Part shown: positions 46,037 to 55,694 of the stretch, piece after piece
How positions within the stretch are numbered: the stretch's first letter is position 1
How the letters are laid out: each line of letters begins with the position of its first letter
Source of the DNA: Bradyrhizobium sp. CCBAU 53340
GTDB lineage: Bacteria; Pseudomonadota; Alphaproteobacteria; Rhizobiales; Xanthobacteraceae
Assembly (NCBI RefSeq): GCF_015291645.1
Contig: NZ_CP030055.1
Coordinates: forward strand, 6,324,001-6,388,000
Length of the DNA stretch: 64,000 nucleotides
Direction of reading: 5' to 3'
Notes under the pieces: model-generated
The model's database searches: none
What the model saw: the letters and a program-made list of their open reading frames with translations, nothing else
Told to the model about the DNA's origin: nothing
Position numbers and translations under genes: made by a program

Positions 46037-47145
46037 TGATGCTCTCCCGAGAGCCCGACGAGCGGGTGGATCCCGTCAAGGCGACATTTCCCGAGGGGGC
46101 GCCTCGCGCGCGCACGCAGCGATTCGAACCCTCAATCCAGGGCTTGCGCGGCTTGGCGGCCTTCAGTGTCTTGCTGGTCCACCTCTACGACATGCCGATG
46201 CTGGCCGGTTTCCTTCCGGCGATCCCGTCGTGGCTGGACGCGACCGTGGGAACCTTCGGCCGCGGGGTTGAAGTGTTCTTCATGATCAGCGGCTACCTCA
46301 TTCCCGCGAGCCTGGTTCGGCACAAGTTGGTCTCGAAATTCTTCTACGACCGGTGCCTGCGCATTCTTCCGGTGTTCGTGACCTTCCACCTCATCCTCTT
46401 CGCCGTTGGTCCTTTGGTCGGATACAAGTTCTTCAAGGACATCGACGCGCTGAACTATCTGAAGATCTTCTTCGCCAATCTGTTCTTTCTTCCGGACCTG
46501 CTGAATCTTCCCTTCGGCCAGCAGAACGCCTGGACCCTCACCTATGAGTGGGCCTTCTACATATGGTTCGCTCTTGCCTATTATTTCGCCCCGCGCTCGC
46601 TGGCAGCCACGGCGCTCGTGGTGCTGGCAGGCTGTGTCGCCATGTTCTACTTTCCCATCACCGCCTACTTCCTCATCGGTCTCGTTCTCGGGGCGATCGA
46701 GCTGCGCGTCAGGGCGCCGGGCTCGCTTGGGCTGGCATTCAGTGTCGCATGCCTGGCATTAATGTATGCTCTGCTGGAGTACGTTCATCCGTTCGCAGGA
46801 CTGATCCCTGCGTTTCTTCTGTTTTCGGCCGTCTTGAACCCCGACTCAGCGATCGCGCAGCTGCTATCGAAGGCCGCGCCGCAATTTGTCGGCAAGATCA
46901 GCTACAGCCTCTACCTCGTTCATCCCTTTGCGCTCTATCCGCTCCAGGTCATCGGGAGCAAACTGATTGCGCATGGATATTCACCGTGGGCCGTCTGGCC
47001 GATGTTCGTGGCGGTCGGCTTGCCGCTGTCGTTCGTCGCTTCGACCATTACGTACGAACTGATCGAAGTCCGAATGAGAAATGCCATCGTGGCGTTTCTT
47101 AGAGATTCCAACCAAAGATCCCTCGCCGAAGCCCGGAATGACTAG
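46033..47145 (+). CDS. acyltransferase-3 family membrane protein (EPS decoration)
   Basis: A 370-residue OafA-type membrane acyltransferase. SIQGLRGLAAFSVLLVHLYD with the catalytic-type His, GVEVFFMISGYLIP, FFYDRCLRILPVFVTFHLIL and TLTYEWAFYIWFALAY are the family motifs, followed by the C-terminal GKISYSLYLVHPFALY. It would O-acylate a sugar of the lipid-linked repeat unit. Translation is coupled to the Wzy-like gene through an ATGA overlap, so it very likely acts on the same polymer. Confidence 0.87.
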   Translation: MMMLSREPDERVDPVKATFPEGAPRARTQRFEPSIQGLRGLAAFSVLLVHLYDMPMLAGFLPAIPSWLDATVGTFGRGVEVFFMISGYLIPASLVRHKLVSKFFYDRCLRILPVFVTFHLILFAVGPLVGYKFFKDIDALNYLKIFFANLFFLPDLLNLPFGQQNAWTLTYEWAFYIWFALAYYFAPRSLAATALVVLAGCVAMFYFPITAYFLIGLVLGAIELRVRAPGSLGLAFSVACLALMYALLEYVHPFAGLIPAFLLFSAVLNPDSAIAQLLSKAAPQFVGKISYSLYLVHPFALYPLQVIGSKLIAHGYSPWAVWPMFVAVGLPLSFVASTITYELIEVRMRNAIVAFLRDSNQRSLAEARND

Positions 47146-47242
47146 CCGCGCGAATGAAGCGCAGGCGGCGTTGGTCCAAGCGTCGCCGCCCCTGTCACCT
47201 TTGACAGGGTTTGCGCGATATGCTTCGCCTTGGCGATCGCGG

Positions 47243-48535
47243 ATGATGACGGTCCTGACAATGCGCATTCCCCGGAAAATGATCGCCCTGACAAATGTCC
47301 TCATTCGATCGGCGACGTTAGGGCTCCGTTTCTTACTTTCCTTCTACATCATCAAATATCTCGGTTACGACGCGGCGGGCGTCTACGGGCTGACGGTTGG
47401 CGTGACAGGCATTACTCCAGCCTTGATCGGCTGGGGACTGAACTATTTCGTCGCCCGCGAGGTCGTCGGCATGTCTCCGCCCGAGGCGGCGTTGCGGATC
47501 CGGAATCGTCTGCTCATCACCATCGCCTCGCTGACATTGGCGACGGTGGTGATGATCCTGTTCTCCGTCTTTGCCCACCGAACGAGTGCCGCGCTGTTCG
47601 TGTTGATCGCCATACTTGCATGGCTCGAAACGATTGCGCTCGACCTGCACTTGCCGCTGATCGGCCTTGGCAAAGCCCTGGAAGCGAACATTCTCGTCTT
47701 CATACGTTCCGCCGCGTGGGTCCCCTTCATCGTTGGCCTTGGCCTGGCTTTTCCGCAGCTTCGCTCGATGGAAGCGCTGTTGGCGGCCTGGATCGTCGCC
47801 AACGCGATGGCGCTCGTCCTGCTCGGCGCCATGGCGCGGAAATGGGACGTGGGCAGGATACTCAGCTCGCAAATTGACTTCGACTGGATCATCAACCGGC
47901 TTCGACGATCCTGGCACATCTATATCAGCGACGTCAGCCTCGTCGGGCTGATGTATCTTGATCGATATATCGTTGGAATTTTTCTTGGGTTGTCGGCGAC
48001 CGGCATCTACACCTTCTTCTGGTCGCTCAGCAATTCATTGCAGACACTGGTCTCGACCGCTGTCGTCCAGACGGCCCTGCCAACTCTGGTGAAAGCCTTC
48101 TCGAGTGAAGATCGCTCCGCCTGGAAAAATGCCATCACGGTCGAGTTCTACAAGGTGATCTCGATCTCCGTCGGAATGGCACTCGTGATTTTCGCGGCGA
48201 GCGAAGTCGCGCTGCGCTACATGTCGATGCAGGGCCTGAGCGAGCATCGCGGGCTCTTCCTGCTGCTTCTTGCCGCGTCCGTTCTGCGCGCGTGTTCGGA
48301 TCTTGGAAATGTCGCAATGCTGAGCACGCAAAAGGACACCTCATACGCCGCCATCAACATCATCGGGGTGTTTCTTTCGACCGCCATGACCAGCCTTGGC
48401 GTCGCATTCTACGGCCTCTCCGGCGCGGGCGTGGCGATCTTCACCACCGCGATCATCCTCTTGCTGATGCGGGTTTGGCTGCTCGCAGGCCTGCTTCGGC
48501 CCGCTGCATCGCCCCGCGCCGGCGGAAAAATCTGA
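47243..48535 (+). CDS. Wzx-type polysaccharide flippase
   Basis: A protein of about 430 residues with 12 predicted helices in the MOP/RfbX layout: LIRSATLGLRFLLSFYIIKY LGYDAAGVYGL at the N-terminus, VSLVGLMYLDRYIVGIFLGL and GIYTFFWSLSNSLQTLVSTA in the middle. It would flip undecaprenyl-PP repeat units to the periplasm for polymerisation. The start is uncertain: ATG 47243 or 47264 lie just before the first helix, while ATG 47138 overlaps the preceding stop by 8 bp and would add a ~35-residue polar leader. Confidence 0.84.
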   Translation: MMTVLTMRIPRKMIALTNVLIRSATLGLRFLLSFYIIKYLGYDAAGVYGLTVGVTGITPALIGWGLNYFVAREVVGMSPPEAALRIRNRLLITIASLTLATVVMILFSVFAHRTSAALFVLIAILAWLETIALDLHLPLIGLGKALEANILVFIRSAAWVPFIVGLGLAFPQLRSMEALLAAWIVANAMALVLLGAMARKWDVGRILSSQIDFDWIINRLRRSWHIYISDVSLVGLMYLDRYIVGIFLGLSATGIYTFFWSLSNSLQTLVSTAVVQTALPTLVKAFSSEDRSAWKNAITVEFYKVISISVGMALVIFAASEVALRYMSMQGLSEHRGLFLLLLAASVLRACSDLGNVAMLSTQKDTSYAAINIIGVFLSTAMTSLGVAFYGLSGAGVAIFTTAIILLLMRVWLLAGLLRPAASPRAGGKI

Positions 48536-48616
48536 CGCAGATCAAACGGCCTTGCGCTGCAAAAGAAAGACCTTAAGCTTGCCGGTAGCCAGTGCCGCAT
48601 CGCGGAGCAACTCTCT

Positions 48617-49213
48617 ATGACTCGGACGACAAGAATTGCGGACAAGATCAGGGAGGATCTTGCACATTACGCCCTGCGGGAACACACCGGCGTCAGCGCT
48701 GCCTTTGTGGCGCGCATGTTTCTGTTGACCCCGGGATTTCAGTTCGTGCTGGCCTTGCGCTTCCAGGAAGCACTGTTTCGGATACCGCTCGTCGGCAGAC
48801 TTCTGCGCCGCATCGCCTGGTGGGCCTCGTGCCTCTTCTTCGGATCAGAGATTGCCATGGCCGCCGACGTGGATGGCGGACTTTACGTCCCCCATCCCTA
48901 CGGAATCGTCGTCGGCGCCAGCGACATCGGAAAGCGCGTCACATTGCTGCAACACATCACGATCGGCCGAAAGGACCACACCGATCGAGGTCGCCCCCGG
49001 ATCGGCGATGGGGCCTCTCTGATGGCAGGCTGCGTCGTGGTCGGAGACATCACGATCGGCAGCGGTGCAATCATCGGCGCCAACTCCGTCGTCCTGAAGG
49101 ACGTCCCGGCAGATTCCGTGGCAATCGGCGCTCCGGCCAAAATACTGCGGCGCGCCGACGCTCCGATCAACGCCGCAGACGAATTGCAGGACGCCAGATC
49201 TCAGGTCGCCTAA
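48617..49213 (+). CDS. hexapeptide-repeat O-acetyltransferase (serine-acetyltransferase-like)
   Basis: A 198-residue left-handed beta-helix acetyltransferase. The N-terminal helical part (FLLTPGFQFVLALRFQEALF) precedes hexapeptide repeats from YVPHPYGIVVGASDIGKRVT to GAIIGANSVVLKDVPADSVA, ending with the usual GAPAKILRR. The pattern is CysE-like, but genomic context points to acetylation of a polysaccharide. It ends the rightward block; its TAA stop is the first triplet of repeat copy B. A related gene faces it on the other side of the repeat. Confidence 0.85.
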   Translation: MTRTTRIADKIREDLAHYALREHTGVSAAFVARMFLLTPGFQFVLALRFQEALFRIPLVGRLLRRIAWWASCLFFGSEIAMAADVDGGLYVPHPYGIVVGASDIGKRVTLLQHITIGRKDHTDRGRPRIGDGASLMAGCVVVGDITIGSGAIIGANSVVLKDVPADSVAIGAPAKILRRADAPINAADELQDARSQVA

Positions 49214-49313
49214 AGCGCGATGCGATCAGGATGAATCGTCATCGCGCTTTAGGTTATTGTTTGAGCATGATCTTTTCGGAAAACCGCTGCGCACTTTTCC
49301 GGATCATGCTCCA
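49211..49313. repeat. RIME-like double-hairpin repeat, copy B
   Basis: TAAAGCGCGATGCGATCAGG ... CATCGCGCTTTAGG gives an 11-bp perfect stem (AAAGCGCGATG/CATCGCGCTTT); GAGCATGATC ... GATCATGCTC gives a 10-bp second stem. The first TAA is the stop codon of the acetyltransferase gene. It lies between two convergent acetyltransferase genes and probably ends transcription from both sides. Confidence 0.9.
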
Positions 49314-49339
49314 GGATTGCGCAACGCGCGACGTGCGGC

Positions 49340-49873
49340 TCAACCGGCCTTGGCTTTCGATTTGTCTGCCCCGACGATCCGGGCGGGAGCCCCTGCCACG
49401 CAGGCATGATCGGGAACGTCGGCCAGAACGACTGAATGGGCCGCAATGACGGCGTTACGCCCAATCCTGATCCCGCCGAGCAGCGTTGCGCCAGTGTAGA
49501 TCACGGCTCCGTCTTCGATCATCGGGTATGCCGCGACATCCTGCGAAATGCGGCCGAGCGTCACCCCCTGATAGATCGTCACGTCGTCCCCGATCACACT
49601 CCCCTCACCTATGACAACGCCGATCGGGTGCGGCAGACATAGGCCGGAACCCAACCGGGCCGTGGATGCAATGTAACATCCATACGACGTGACCGTCCCT
49701 CGCCAGACAAGCCGCGACAGAACTCTGGCGATCTTGCCGCCACCATTCAGCCAAGTGGCGACCCGCGCGCGCATGACGACACAGAAACCCGGCGATGTGA
49801 CGAGGGCGATCGCGGCGCCCAGCCAACCCTCGCGTCCGGCGTTTCGCGAGAGATCTCGCCTCCAAGTGCTCAT
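49340..49873 (-). CDS. second hexapeptide-repeat O-acetyltransferase
   Basis: A 177-residue serine-acetyltransferase-like protein: SRLVWRGTVTSYGCYIASTA, then hexapeptide repeats with LCLPHPIGVVIGEGSVIGDD, VTIYQGVTLGR and IYTGATLLGGIRIG, ending GAPARIVG. The His in LPHPIG matches the CysE active-site region. The start ATG 49873 (MSTWRRDLSRNAGREG) has GAGG about 6 nt upstream; earlier in-frame codons to 49945 lack a site. It is related to the protein encoded at 48617 and convergent with it. It is likely an EPS acetyltransferase. Confidence 0.82.
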   Translation of the reverse strand: MSTWRRDLSRNAGREGWLGAAIALVTSPGFCVVMRARVATWLNGGGKIARVLSRLVWRGTVTSYGCYIASTARLGSGLCLPHPIGVVIGEGSVIGDDVTIYQGVTLGRISQDVAAYPMIEDGAVIYTGATLLGGIRIGRNAVIAAHSVVLADVPDHACVAGAPARIVGADKSKAKAG

Positions 49874-50749
49874 TCGTAGCCTCATATTCTTCGATCGACT
49901 GGGATTTAACGAGTTTCCCAAGCGCACGTCACGCCCCGTCATCACTCACGAGTACCCTCTAGCATTGTCGTTTGCCATCTTTGTAGCGTAGTCCGTAACC
50001 AATCCGCGGTTGATCCCACCCCGGATGATATCAAACCCGATCGGCAGGGAGCTCCTCTCATCTTGAGCCAGCTGGGCGAACGACTTGCCTAAATTGAAGG
50101 CGCGAACCAAACCCGCCAAGCGGGGCAAGGCTCTGACAATGATGCCTTAACGATAGCAAAGTGATGTCTGCCGTCGTTTCGACGCTCGGGTTCGCGGTCC
50201 GCGCGTTCAATGTCATTTGACGAGCGCGGATCCGGAGGGCTCATCCCTCCGGAACCCGATAAAGCGCTCCATTGGCAGGGGCGCCTCCAACGAACGGATA
50301 AGGCGAAGCCCCCAACCGAATGATCGGAACAACGATGACCTGCCATCATCGAACCGTGGAACAAAGGGTTTTCCTCCGCTCGGATCCGACAAGACCGTTC
50401 TAAAAGACTCGTTAGTGATCGCGTTTCGTCGTCGACGCCGATCTCGCGCAGCATGGTTCGCAACAAGCTAACGACGCGCCGCCGAAGCGCATTGCCCTAC
50501 AATTCAGCAGAAGCAGACAAACGCATCCGAAGTTCTACGGAAGCAAGAGACATTCATCTCGCGCAGATGACGGTGCTGATGACAACAGAGGCAATCACCA
50601 TCGAGGGAAGCGCGCGCTGGTTCCAAGAGCGATGACAACAGTTCCGCATTCACACATGTGACGTCGCAAATTTTAGATTGTGCACGCACGGAAAATTCCA
50701 ACTTGGGTGAGACACATCACAAAACACTCAAGCTTGGAAACAAGTCACG
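49874..50749. other. long non-coding stretch upstream of the glycanase gene
   Basis: About 875 bp without a supported gene; the short frames here lack ribosome-binding sites and protein-like composition. Base composition is visibly lower in GC than the neighbours. CACATGTG lies near 50655, about 95 bp before the glycanase ATG. It could hold a long leader, regulatory sites or a decayed gene. Confidence 0.55.
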
Positions 50750-53700
50750 ATGGCAACGACCAGCACATCCTCCGCCGTCCTCTCGGCTCAGGCGTTTGTT
50801 GACTCGATCGCAGTCAACGCTCACTCCGCTTATTCGAGTTCCTCGGCTTACGCCTCTTACGGCAACTCGAGCTTGATCCTCGACGACCTGCACTATCTCG
50901 GCGTCACCACGATCCGCGATGCGCTGCCGACGGATCCGAATGCCGCCCCCGTGGTCAATGCGCTCGCCGCCGCCGGCGTGAAGTTCGACTTCGTGGTCTC
51001 GTCCGAGCTGCCGGCGTATGGAGCGGCCGGAATTGCGCAATTCATCGCATCGCTCGACGGCTTCGTCGCGAAATACCCGAACAGCATCGTAGCGATCGAG
51101 GGCCTCAACGAAGCGAATATCCAGTCCTTCAGCTACAACGGCAGCTCGTCGATGGCGGCGGCCGCCCAGTTCCAGAAGGATCTCTACACAGCGATCAAGG
51201 CTGACGGACACCTCGGCGGCGTCTCTGTCTACAATCTGACGCTGGGCCTGAACGACTCGGCGGCCTACGCACAGCTCGGCGACCTTTCCAAATATTCCGA
51301 CTATTCGTCGTCACACGCGTATGTCGCCACGACGACACCGGAAAACTACGGCATTCAGTACGGAGTCAACGTTGCCGCGAGCAGTTCGCCGGGCAATCCC
51401 TCCGTCATCACCGAGACCGGCTACACCACGCTTGCAAGCTACTCCGGCCTCGGCGTCGACCAGGTCGTGCAAGCCAAATCGATCCTGAATTCTCTGGTCG
51501 ACGCCTTCAAGGACGGCGTCAGCAAGACCTACCTCTACGAGCTGCTCGATCACGGCAGCGGTTCCGATCCGGAAGGAAGCTTCGGTCTGTTCAACGTCGA
51601 CGGCACTCCGAAACTGGCCGCGACGGCGGTTCACAATCTCACGGCCATTCTCGCCGACGACGGGAGCGGCGGCCGGACGCCGACGACGCCGCTCGCCTAC
51701 ACCATCGACAATCTGCCGACGAGCGGCAACAGCATGGTGCTCGCCAAGAGCAACGGCGCGTACGAACTTGTCGTCTGGGCCGAGCCGCAACTTTGGAACG
51801 ACGCAAAGGACACGGAAATTTCCAATCCGACCATGCAGGCCAAGGTGCACCTCGGAAGCGTGCACCAGACCGTCACGGTTTACGATCCGTTGAACACCAG
51901 CAAGCCGATCGCGACCTACACCAACGTCCAGGATTTCACGCTCCCCGTCAGCGACCACCCGCTCGTCATCGAGATCGATGCGCCGACCGCGACGATCACG
52001 CCGGCCGGCCCGACAGATATCGTCGCCACCTCGGCGGCTGTCGTGGCCGAACTGTCGGATCTCAATGCGGCCGGCACCGTCAAGTCCATCACATTGACCG
52101 ATACGCACGTGCTGTCGGTGTCGTCCAAAGCGACGATGGACTACATGATGTCGCACTATGCGGGCGTGCTTTCCACGATCAAGGGTGGGTATTCGTTCGC
52201 CGTGACGACCTCGGCTCCCACCTGGAGCCTCACCGAGAACTACAGCTCGATCGGCGCGCTCACCTCGACCGATCAGACCGCCTACGTGAATGGCGTAACC
52301 GTTTACGAACTGGTCACCTATGCCGATGGCACGACCGCCGCTTCCAACTTCGCCAACGGCGTCAAGACGCAGACCACGGTGACCCATCCCGACGGCTCCA
52401 AGGAGGTCACCGTTTACGGGATCACCGGACAATCCTACGTAACGATGACCACGTACACGAACGCATCGGGGGCCGTCGTTGAAAAGACCTATATCAGCGC
52501 CGATGGAAGCTCGATCGACGATCACTTCAATTCTTCGGGCGCGCTCGTTTCGGAAACCAAGGCCAACGCGGACGGCTCATCGAGCACGACGCTGTTCACG
52601 AGCGGCGTGAAGACGGCCGCCTTTGTCACCAATGCCGATGGCAGCAACGACAACTCCTTCTACGGCATCAAGGGGCAGAGCTATACGTCGGAGGTCCAGC
52701 ACGTGAATGCCGGCGGATCGGTCACGTCGGTGGTCCGCAGCTACGCCGACGGAACGACGGCCTACACCGAGACCCACAGCTCGGATGGCACCATCACGTC
52801 GACGAACTACGACGCAAAGGGTGTGAAGACCGCAAAAGCCGTCACGCATACCGACGGAACCAAGGACATCTACGCACTCAACATCCAGCAGAAGTGCTAC
52901 GCGTCGGAGCACAGCCACTTCGATGCCGCGGGCAACCTCACGCTGTTCGAACGCTTCCACGCGGATGGAAGTTACGCTCAGAAGTCCACGATACTCGGCG
53001 GCACGACCGTTTCCGACAGCTACGATTCGAATGGCGCGCTCGTCAGCGAATTGACGGTTGGCGCCGACGGCTCGACGTCGACATCGCTATTCTCCGGCGA
53101 CGTCAAGACGAAGATGTACGTCACCCATGCCGACCACAGCCAGGACAACTACGCCTATAACGTAACCGGCCAGTCCTTCGCCAACATCGTGCAGCACGTC
53201 AGTGCCTCCGGCCAGCTGACCTCGATCATCCGCATGCATGCCGACGGCTCTCTGGAATACACCCAGACGGTTGCTGCGGACGGAACGAAAACCAGCACCC
53301 AATACGACGCGCATGGGACCAAGCTCGCTCAGACGATCACCCATTCGGACGGCTCGACGGTCAACGACACCTTCAATGCCTTTGGGCAGGTCACCAAGGA
53401 TATCGTCACCAATGCGGACGGCTCCTCTTCGACGTCCCTGTTCGTGGACGGAGTGAGGACGAAGATGTACGTCCTGAATGCGGATCACAGTCAGGACAAC
53501 TACGCTTACGGCGTGGTCGGCCAATCATACGTCAACGTCGTCCAGCATACCGATGCTGCCGGGAAGCTCACCTCGGCTATGCGCACCCATGCTGACGGTA
53601 CGCTCGACTACACGCTTGCGACCGGCTCCGACGGCACCACGACTGCGGCATATTACGACGCGAAAGGCGTCATGGGATCGAAGGTCGTTACACAGACCAC

Positions 53701-54115
53701 CGGTGCGAAGGACGTGTTCACGTTCCTGTCGACTGGCGTTCAGGACCAGAGCTACTCCGCATCGGGCGTGCTGCAGAAAACGGACCTGCTCAAAGCCGAC
53801 GGCACGCATGTAGAGACGGCAAACGCCGCCGGCGTGACGCTTCGCGCCGGGATCGGAAACGACGTGTTTGCGTCGGATGGTTCAGCGACCTTCGTGTTTG
53901 ACCGAGGCAACGACCAGATCCAGAACTTTCACGCCGGGGCAGCAGCGGATCACGATGTCATCAAGATCTCGCAGTCGCTGGTCACGGACTACAGCCATCT
54001 GAGCGTTACTCAGGCCGGAGCCGACGCAGTGGTGCATCTGGGTGATGCTGGATCGATCCTGCTCGCACACATCAACGCCGCTCAGCTTACGCACGACAAC
54101 TTTCTGTTCGTGTGA
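50750..54115 (+). CDS. large type I-secreted glycoside hydrolase with internal ADG(S/T) repeats
   Basis: A 1121-residue protein. Residues 1-310 look like a clan GH-A barrel: candidate acid/base E121 in IEGLNEANIQ and nucleophile E222 in VITETGYTT. Residues about 320-400 resemble the beta-sandwich following such barrels. Residues about 515-1023 are beta-rich repeats with recurring NADGSSSTSLF, VKTKMYVTHADHSQDNYAY and GQSYVNVVQH elements (copies near 604, 771 and 887), reminiscent of RHS/YD repeats. The last ~90 residues (GIGNDVFASDGSATFVFDRG; terminal HDNFLFV) are a typical uncleaved type I secretion signal. There is no Sec signal. No ABC exporter is in the window. It probably trims or releases the EPS outside the cell. 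Confidence 0.82.
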   Translation: MATTSTSSAVLSAQAFVDSIAVNAHSAYSSSSAYASYGNSSLILDDLHYLGVTTIRDALPTDPNAAPVVNALAAAGVKFDFVVSSELPAYGAAGIAQFIASLDGFVAKYPNSIVAIEGLNEANIQSFSYNGSSSMAAAAQFQKDLYTAIKADGHLGGVSVYNLTLGLNDSAAYAQLGDLSKYSDYSSSHAYVATTTPENYGIQYGVNVAASSSPGNPSVITETGYTTLASYSGLGVDQVVQAKSILNSLVDAFKDGVSKTYLYELLDHGSGSDPEGSFGLFNVDGTPKLAATAVHNLTAILADDGSGGRTPTTPLAYTIDNLPTSGNSMVLAKSNGAYELVVWAEPQLWNDAKDTEISNPTMQAKVHLGSVHQTVTVYDPLNTSKPIATYTNVQDFTLPVSDHPLVIEIDAPTATITPAGPTDIVATSAAVVAELSDLNAAGTVKSITLTDTHVLSVSSKATMDYMMSHYAGVLSTIKGGYSFAVTTSAPTWSLTENYSSIGALTSTDQTAYVNGVTVYELVTYADGTTAASNFANGVKTQTTVTHPDGSKEVTVYGITGQSYVTMTTYTNASGAVVEKTYISADGSSIDDHFNSSGALVSETKANADGSSSTTLFTSGVKTAAFVTNADGSNDNSFYGIKGQSYTSEVQHVNAGGSVTSVVRSYADGTTAYTETHSSDGTITSTNYDAKGVKTAKAVTHTDGTKDIYALNIQQKCYASEHSHFDAAGNLTLFERFHADGSYAQKSTILGGTTVSDSYDSNGALVSELTVGADGSTSTSLFSGDVKTKMYVTHADHSQDNYAYNVTGQSFANIVQHVSASGQLTSIIRMHADGSLEYTQTVAADGTKTSTQYDAHGTKLAQTITHSDGSTVNDTFNAFGQVTKDIVTNADGSSSTSLFVDGVRTKMYVLNADHSQDNYAYGVVGQSYVNVVQHTDAAGKLTSAMRTHADGTLDYTLATGSDGTTTAAYYDAKGVMGSKVVTQTTGAKDVFTFLSTGVQDQSYSASGVLQKTDLLKADGTHVETANAAGVTLRAGIGNDVFASDGSATFVFDRGNDQIQNFHAGAAADHDVIKISQSLVTDYSHLSVTQAGADAVVHLGDAGSILLAHINAAQLTHDNFLFV

Positions 54116-54125
54116 CCTGAAGAGA

Positions 54126-54144
54126 GCGCAGGCTTCGTCTGCGC
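54126..54144 (+). terminator. probable terminator after the glycanase gene
   Basis: GCGCAG (54126-54131) pairs with CTGCGC (54139-54144) around a 7-nt loop, 10 bp past the stop; no T-run follows. Confidence 0.4.
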
Positions 54145-54448
54145 CCTTCAGACCCGCCGCGGCAAAGCATGGCCCGGCGTCCATATCCGCATGACGGGCA
54201 AAATATGGGCGCCGCCTGCCGCAAGTCGGCGCAGCTCAGCATGCCTGCTTCGCGTCTATTTCGCCGGAGACGAGAAAAGCAGAGCATGAGGATCGGCCGT
54301 GGCCATGAATTGCCACAAATTTCCAGCTTAGTTGGGCCCGCCAACAAGAGGTTCGCGCTATCGCCTTGCGTGTGAGCGCAAATGCGGAATATGGTCGAAA
54401 TCAGAGTGTTCTGTGGATTAGTTATGTCTCTATCAAGCCACTTTTCGA
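54145..54448. other. intergenic stretch before a glycosyltransferase gene
   Basis: No supported gene. The last ~90 bp are AT-richer and probably hold the glycosyltransferase promoter, but no convincing -35/-10 pair was identified. Confidence 0.45.
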
Positions 54449-55585
54449 ATGACGCATGATTTGTCGGGGCTGAGAATAGTCCATGTAGCCGAGACGGTTC
54501 GCGGTGGTATCGCAACCTATTTCAACGAACTGCACTCCCTTCAATGCCAGACTTTTAGTCAGGAAAACGTGCATTATGTCGTTCCGTTGGACCACCGGGA
54601 CGATCTGATCGGAATCTCGGACGCGAACATCGTCCCTTTCGATCGCTCAGGTCGCAATTTCGCCAGCCTGATGCGGCTCGCTGTCGAGACGATGCAACAT
54701 GTGCGCGCCACCCGACCCGACATTGTGCACGTTCACTCCACGCTGGCCGGCATAATCGTGCGCCTCATGTTGATGCTCGTTCGGAACCGGCCGGCAGTGG
54801 TCTACTGTCCTCACGGCTGGGCCTTTTCGCGCGACACGTCGTGGCTGAGCAATTATGTCGCCAAGTTGGCAGAGTGGTTGCTCGCCAAAGTCACAGACCG
54901 GATCATTTGCATCTCGAGGAACGAGTACTCCGCAGCACGGGACGCCGGCATTCCGGAGGAAAAACTTAGCCTCGTTCTCAGCGGCATGCGCAACGAACGC
55001 TTGAGTGTCGACCCTGATGCCCCCGATTGGGGCACAACGAAGCTGAAAGTGCTTTTTATCGGGCGCCTTGATCGCCAGAAGGGCTATGACTTCCTCATCG
55101 AGGCCGCTCAGGAACTCGACAGCACGATCGACGTCCGAATGATCGGATCCGCCGTTGTCAGCGAGGAAGGCGACCACAATCTGCCTCCAAACGTCACACT
55201 GCTCGGCTGGCTCGCGCGCACGAGCATCGAGGCGCAGCTCAACCTCGCGGATATTGTCGTCATTCCGTCACGTTGGGAGGCTTTCGGCTTTGTCGCACTC
55301 GAAGCGATGCGCGCGCACAAGCCAATTTTGGCATTTCGCGCAGGAGCGTTGCCGGAAATCGTCGAACACGGCGTGACCGGGCTGATTTGCGATCCTGTTG
55401 GGCCTCGAGCTCTCGTCACGGGATTGAAGGAAGCTGCGCGAATTGACCTGCCGAAGCTTGGAGAGGCGGGTTATCAGCGTTTCGTTTCGATGTTCAGCGT
55501 CAGCCGTACACACGAACAGCTGCTCAAGGTTTATGCAAACGCACTGAGGTCGACGTCGAAGCGATTGCCAAAATTGGCGCTGTGA
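54449..55585 (+). CDS. GT4-family glycosyltransferase
   Basis: A 378-residue GT-B retaining glycosyltransferase. The N-terminal domain has GLRIVHVAETVRGGIATYFN (the GG loop binds donor phosphates) and DIVHVHSTLAGIIVRL; the C-terminal donor domain has VLFIGRLDRQKGYDFLIEAA and the E-x7-E motif region in SRWEAFGFVALEAMRAHKPI. Donor sugar is not predictable. It lies on the plus strand, followed after about 110 bp by the Wza-type gene, and should add one sugar to the EPS repeat unit. Confidence 0.87.
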   Translation: MTHDLSGLRIVHVAETVRGGIATYFNELHSLQCQTFSQENVHYVVPLDHRDDLIGISDANIVPFDRSGRNFASLMRLAVETMQHVRATRPDIVHVHSTLAGIIVRLMLMLVRNRPAVVYCPHGWAFSRDTSWLSNYVAKLAEWLLAKVTDRIICISRNEYSAARDAGIPEEKLSLVLSGMRNERLSVDPDAPDWGTTKLKVLFIGRLDRQKGYDFLIEAAQELDSTIDVRMIGSAVVSEEGDHNLPPNVTLLGWLARTSIEAQLNLADIVVIPSRWEAFGFVALEAMRAHKPILAFRAGALPEIVEHGVTGLICDPVGPRALVTGLKEAARIDLPKLGEAGYQRFVSMFSVSRTHEQLLKVYANALRSTSKRLPKLAL

Positions 55586-55694
55586 TCGACGCTCACGTGG
55601 CCCAAATGCAACAACGCGGTTTGAATCTTCCCTGCCGACGTGCCCAAACGCTGGTTCGAAATCCCGCTCCTGCTAAAAGGCATTTGGGCGGGAA

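Noticed and set aside
50089..50466. 125-codon minus-strand frame in the gap before the glycanase
   Set aside because: Composition is not protein-like, and no start signal or neighbour supports it; left as non-coding.
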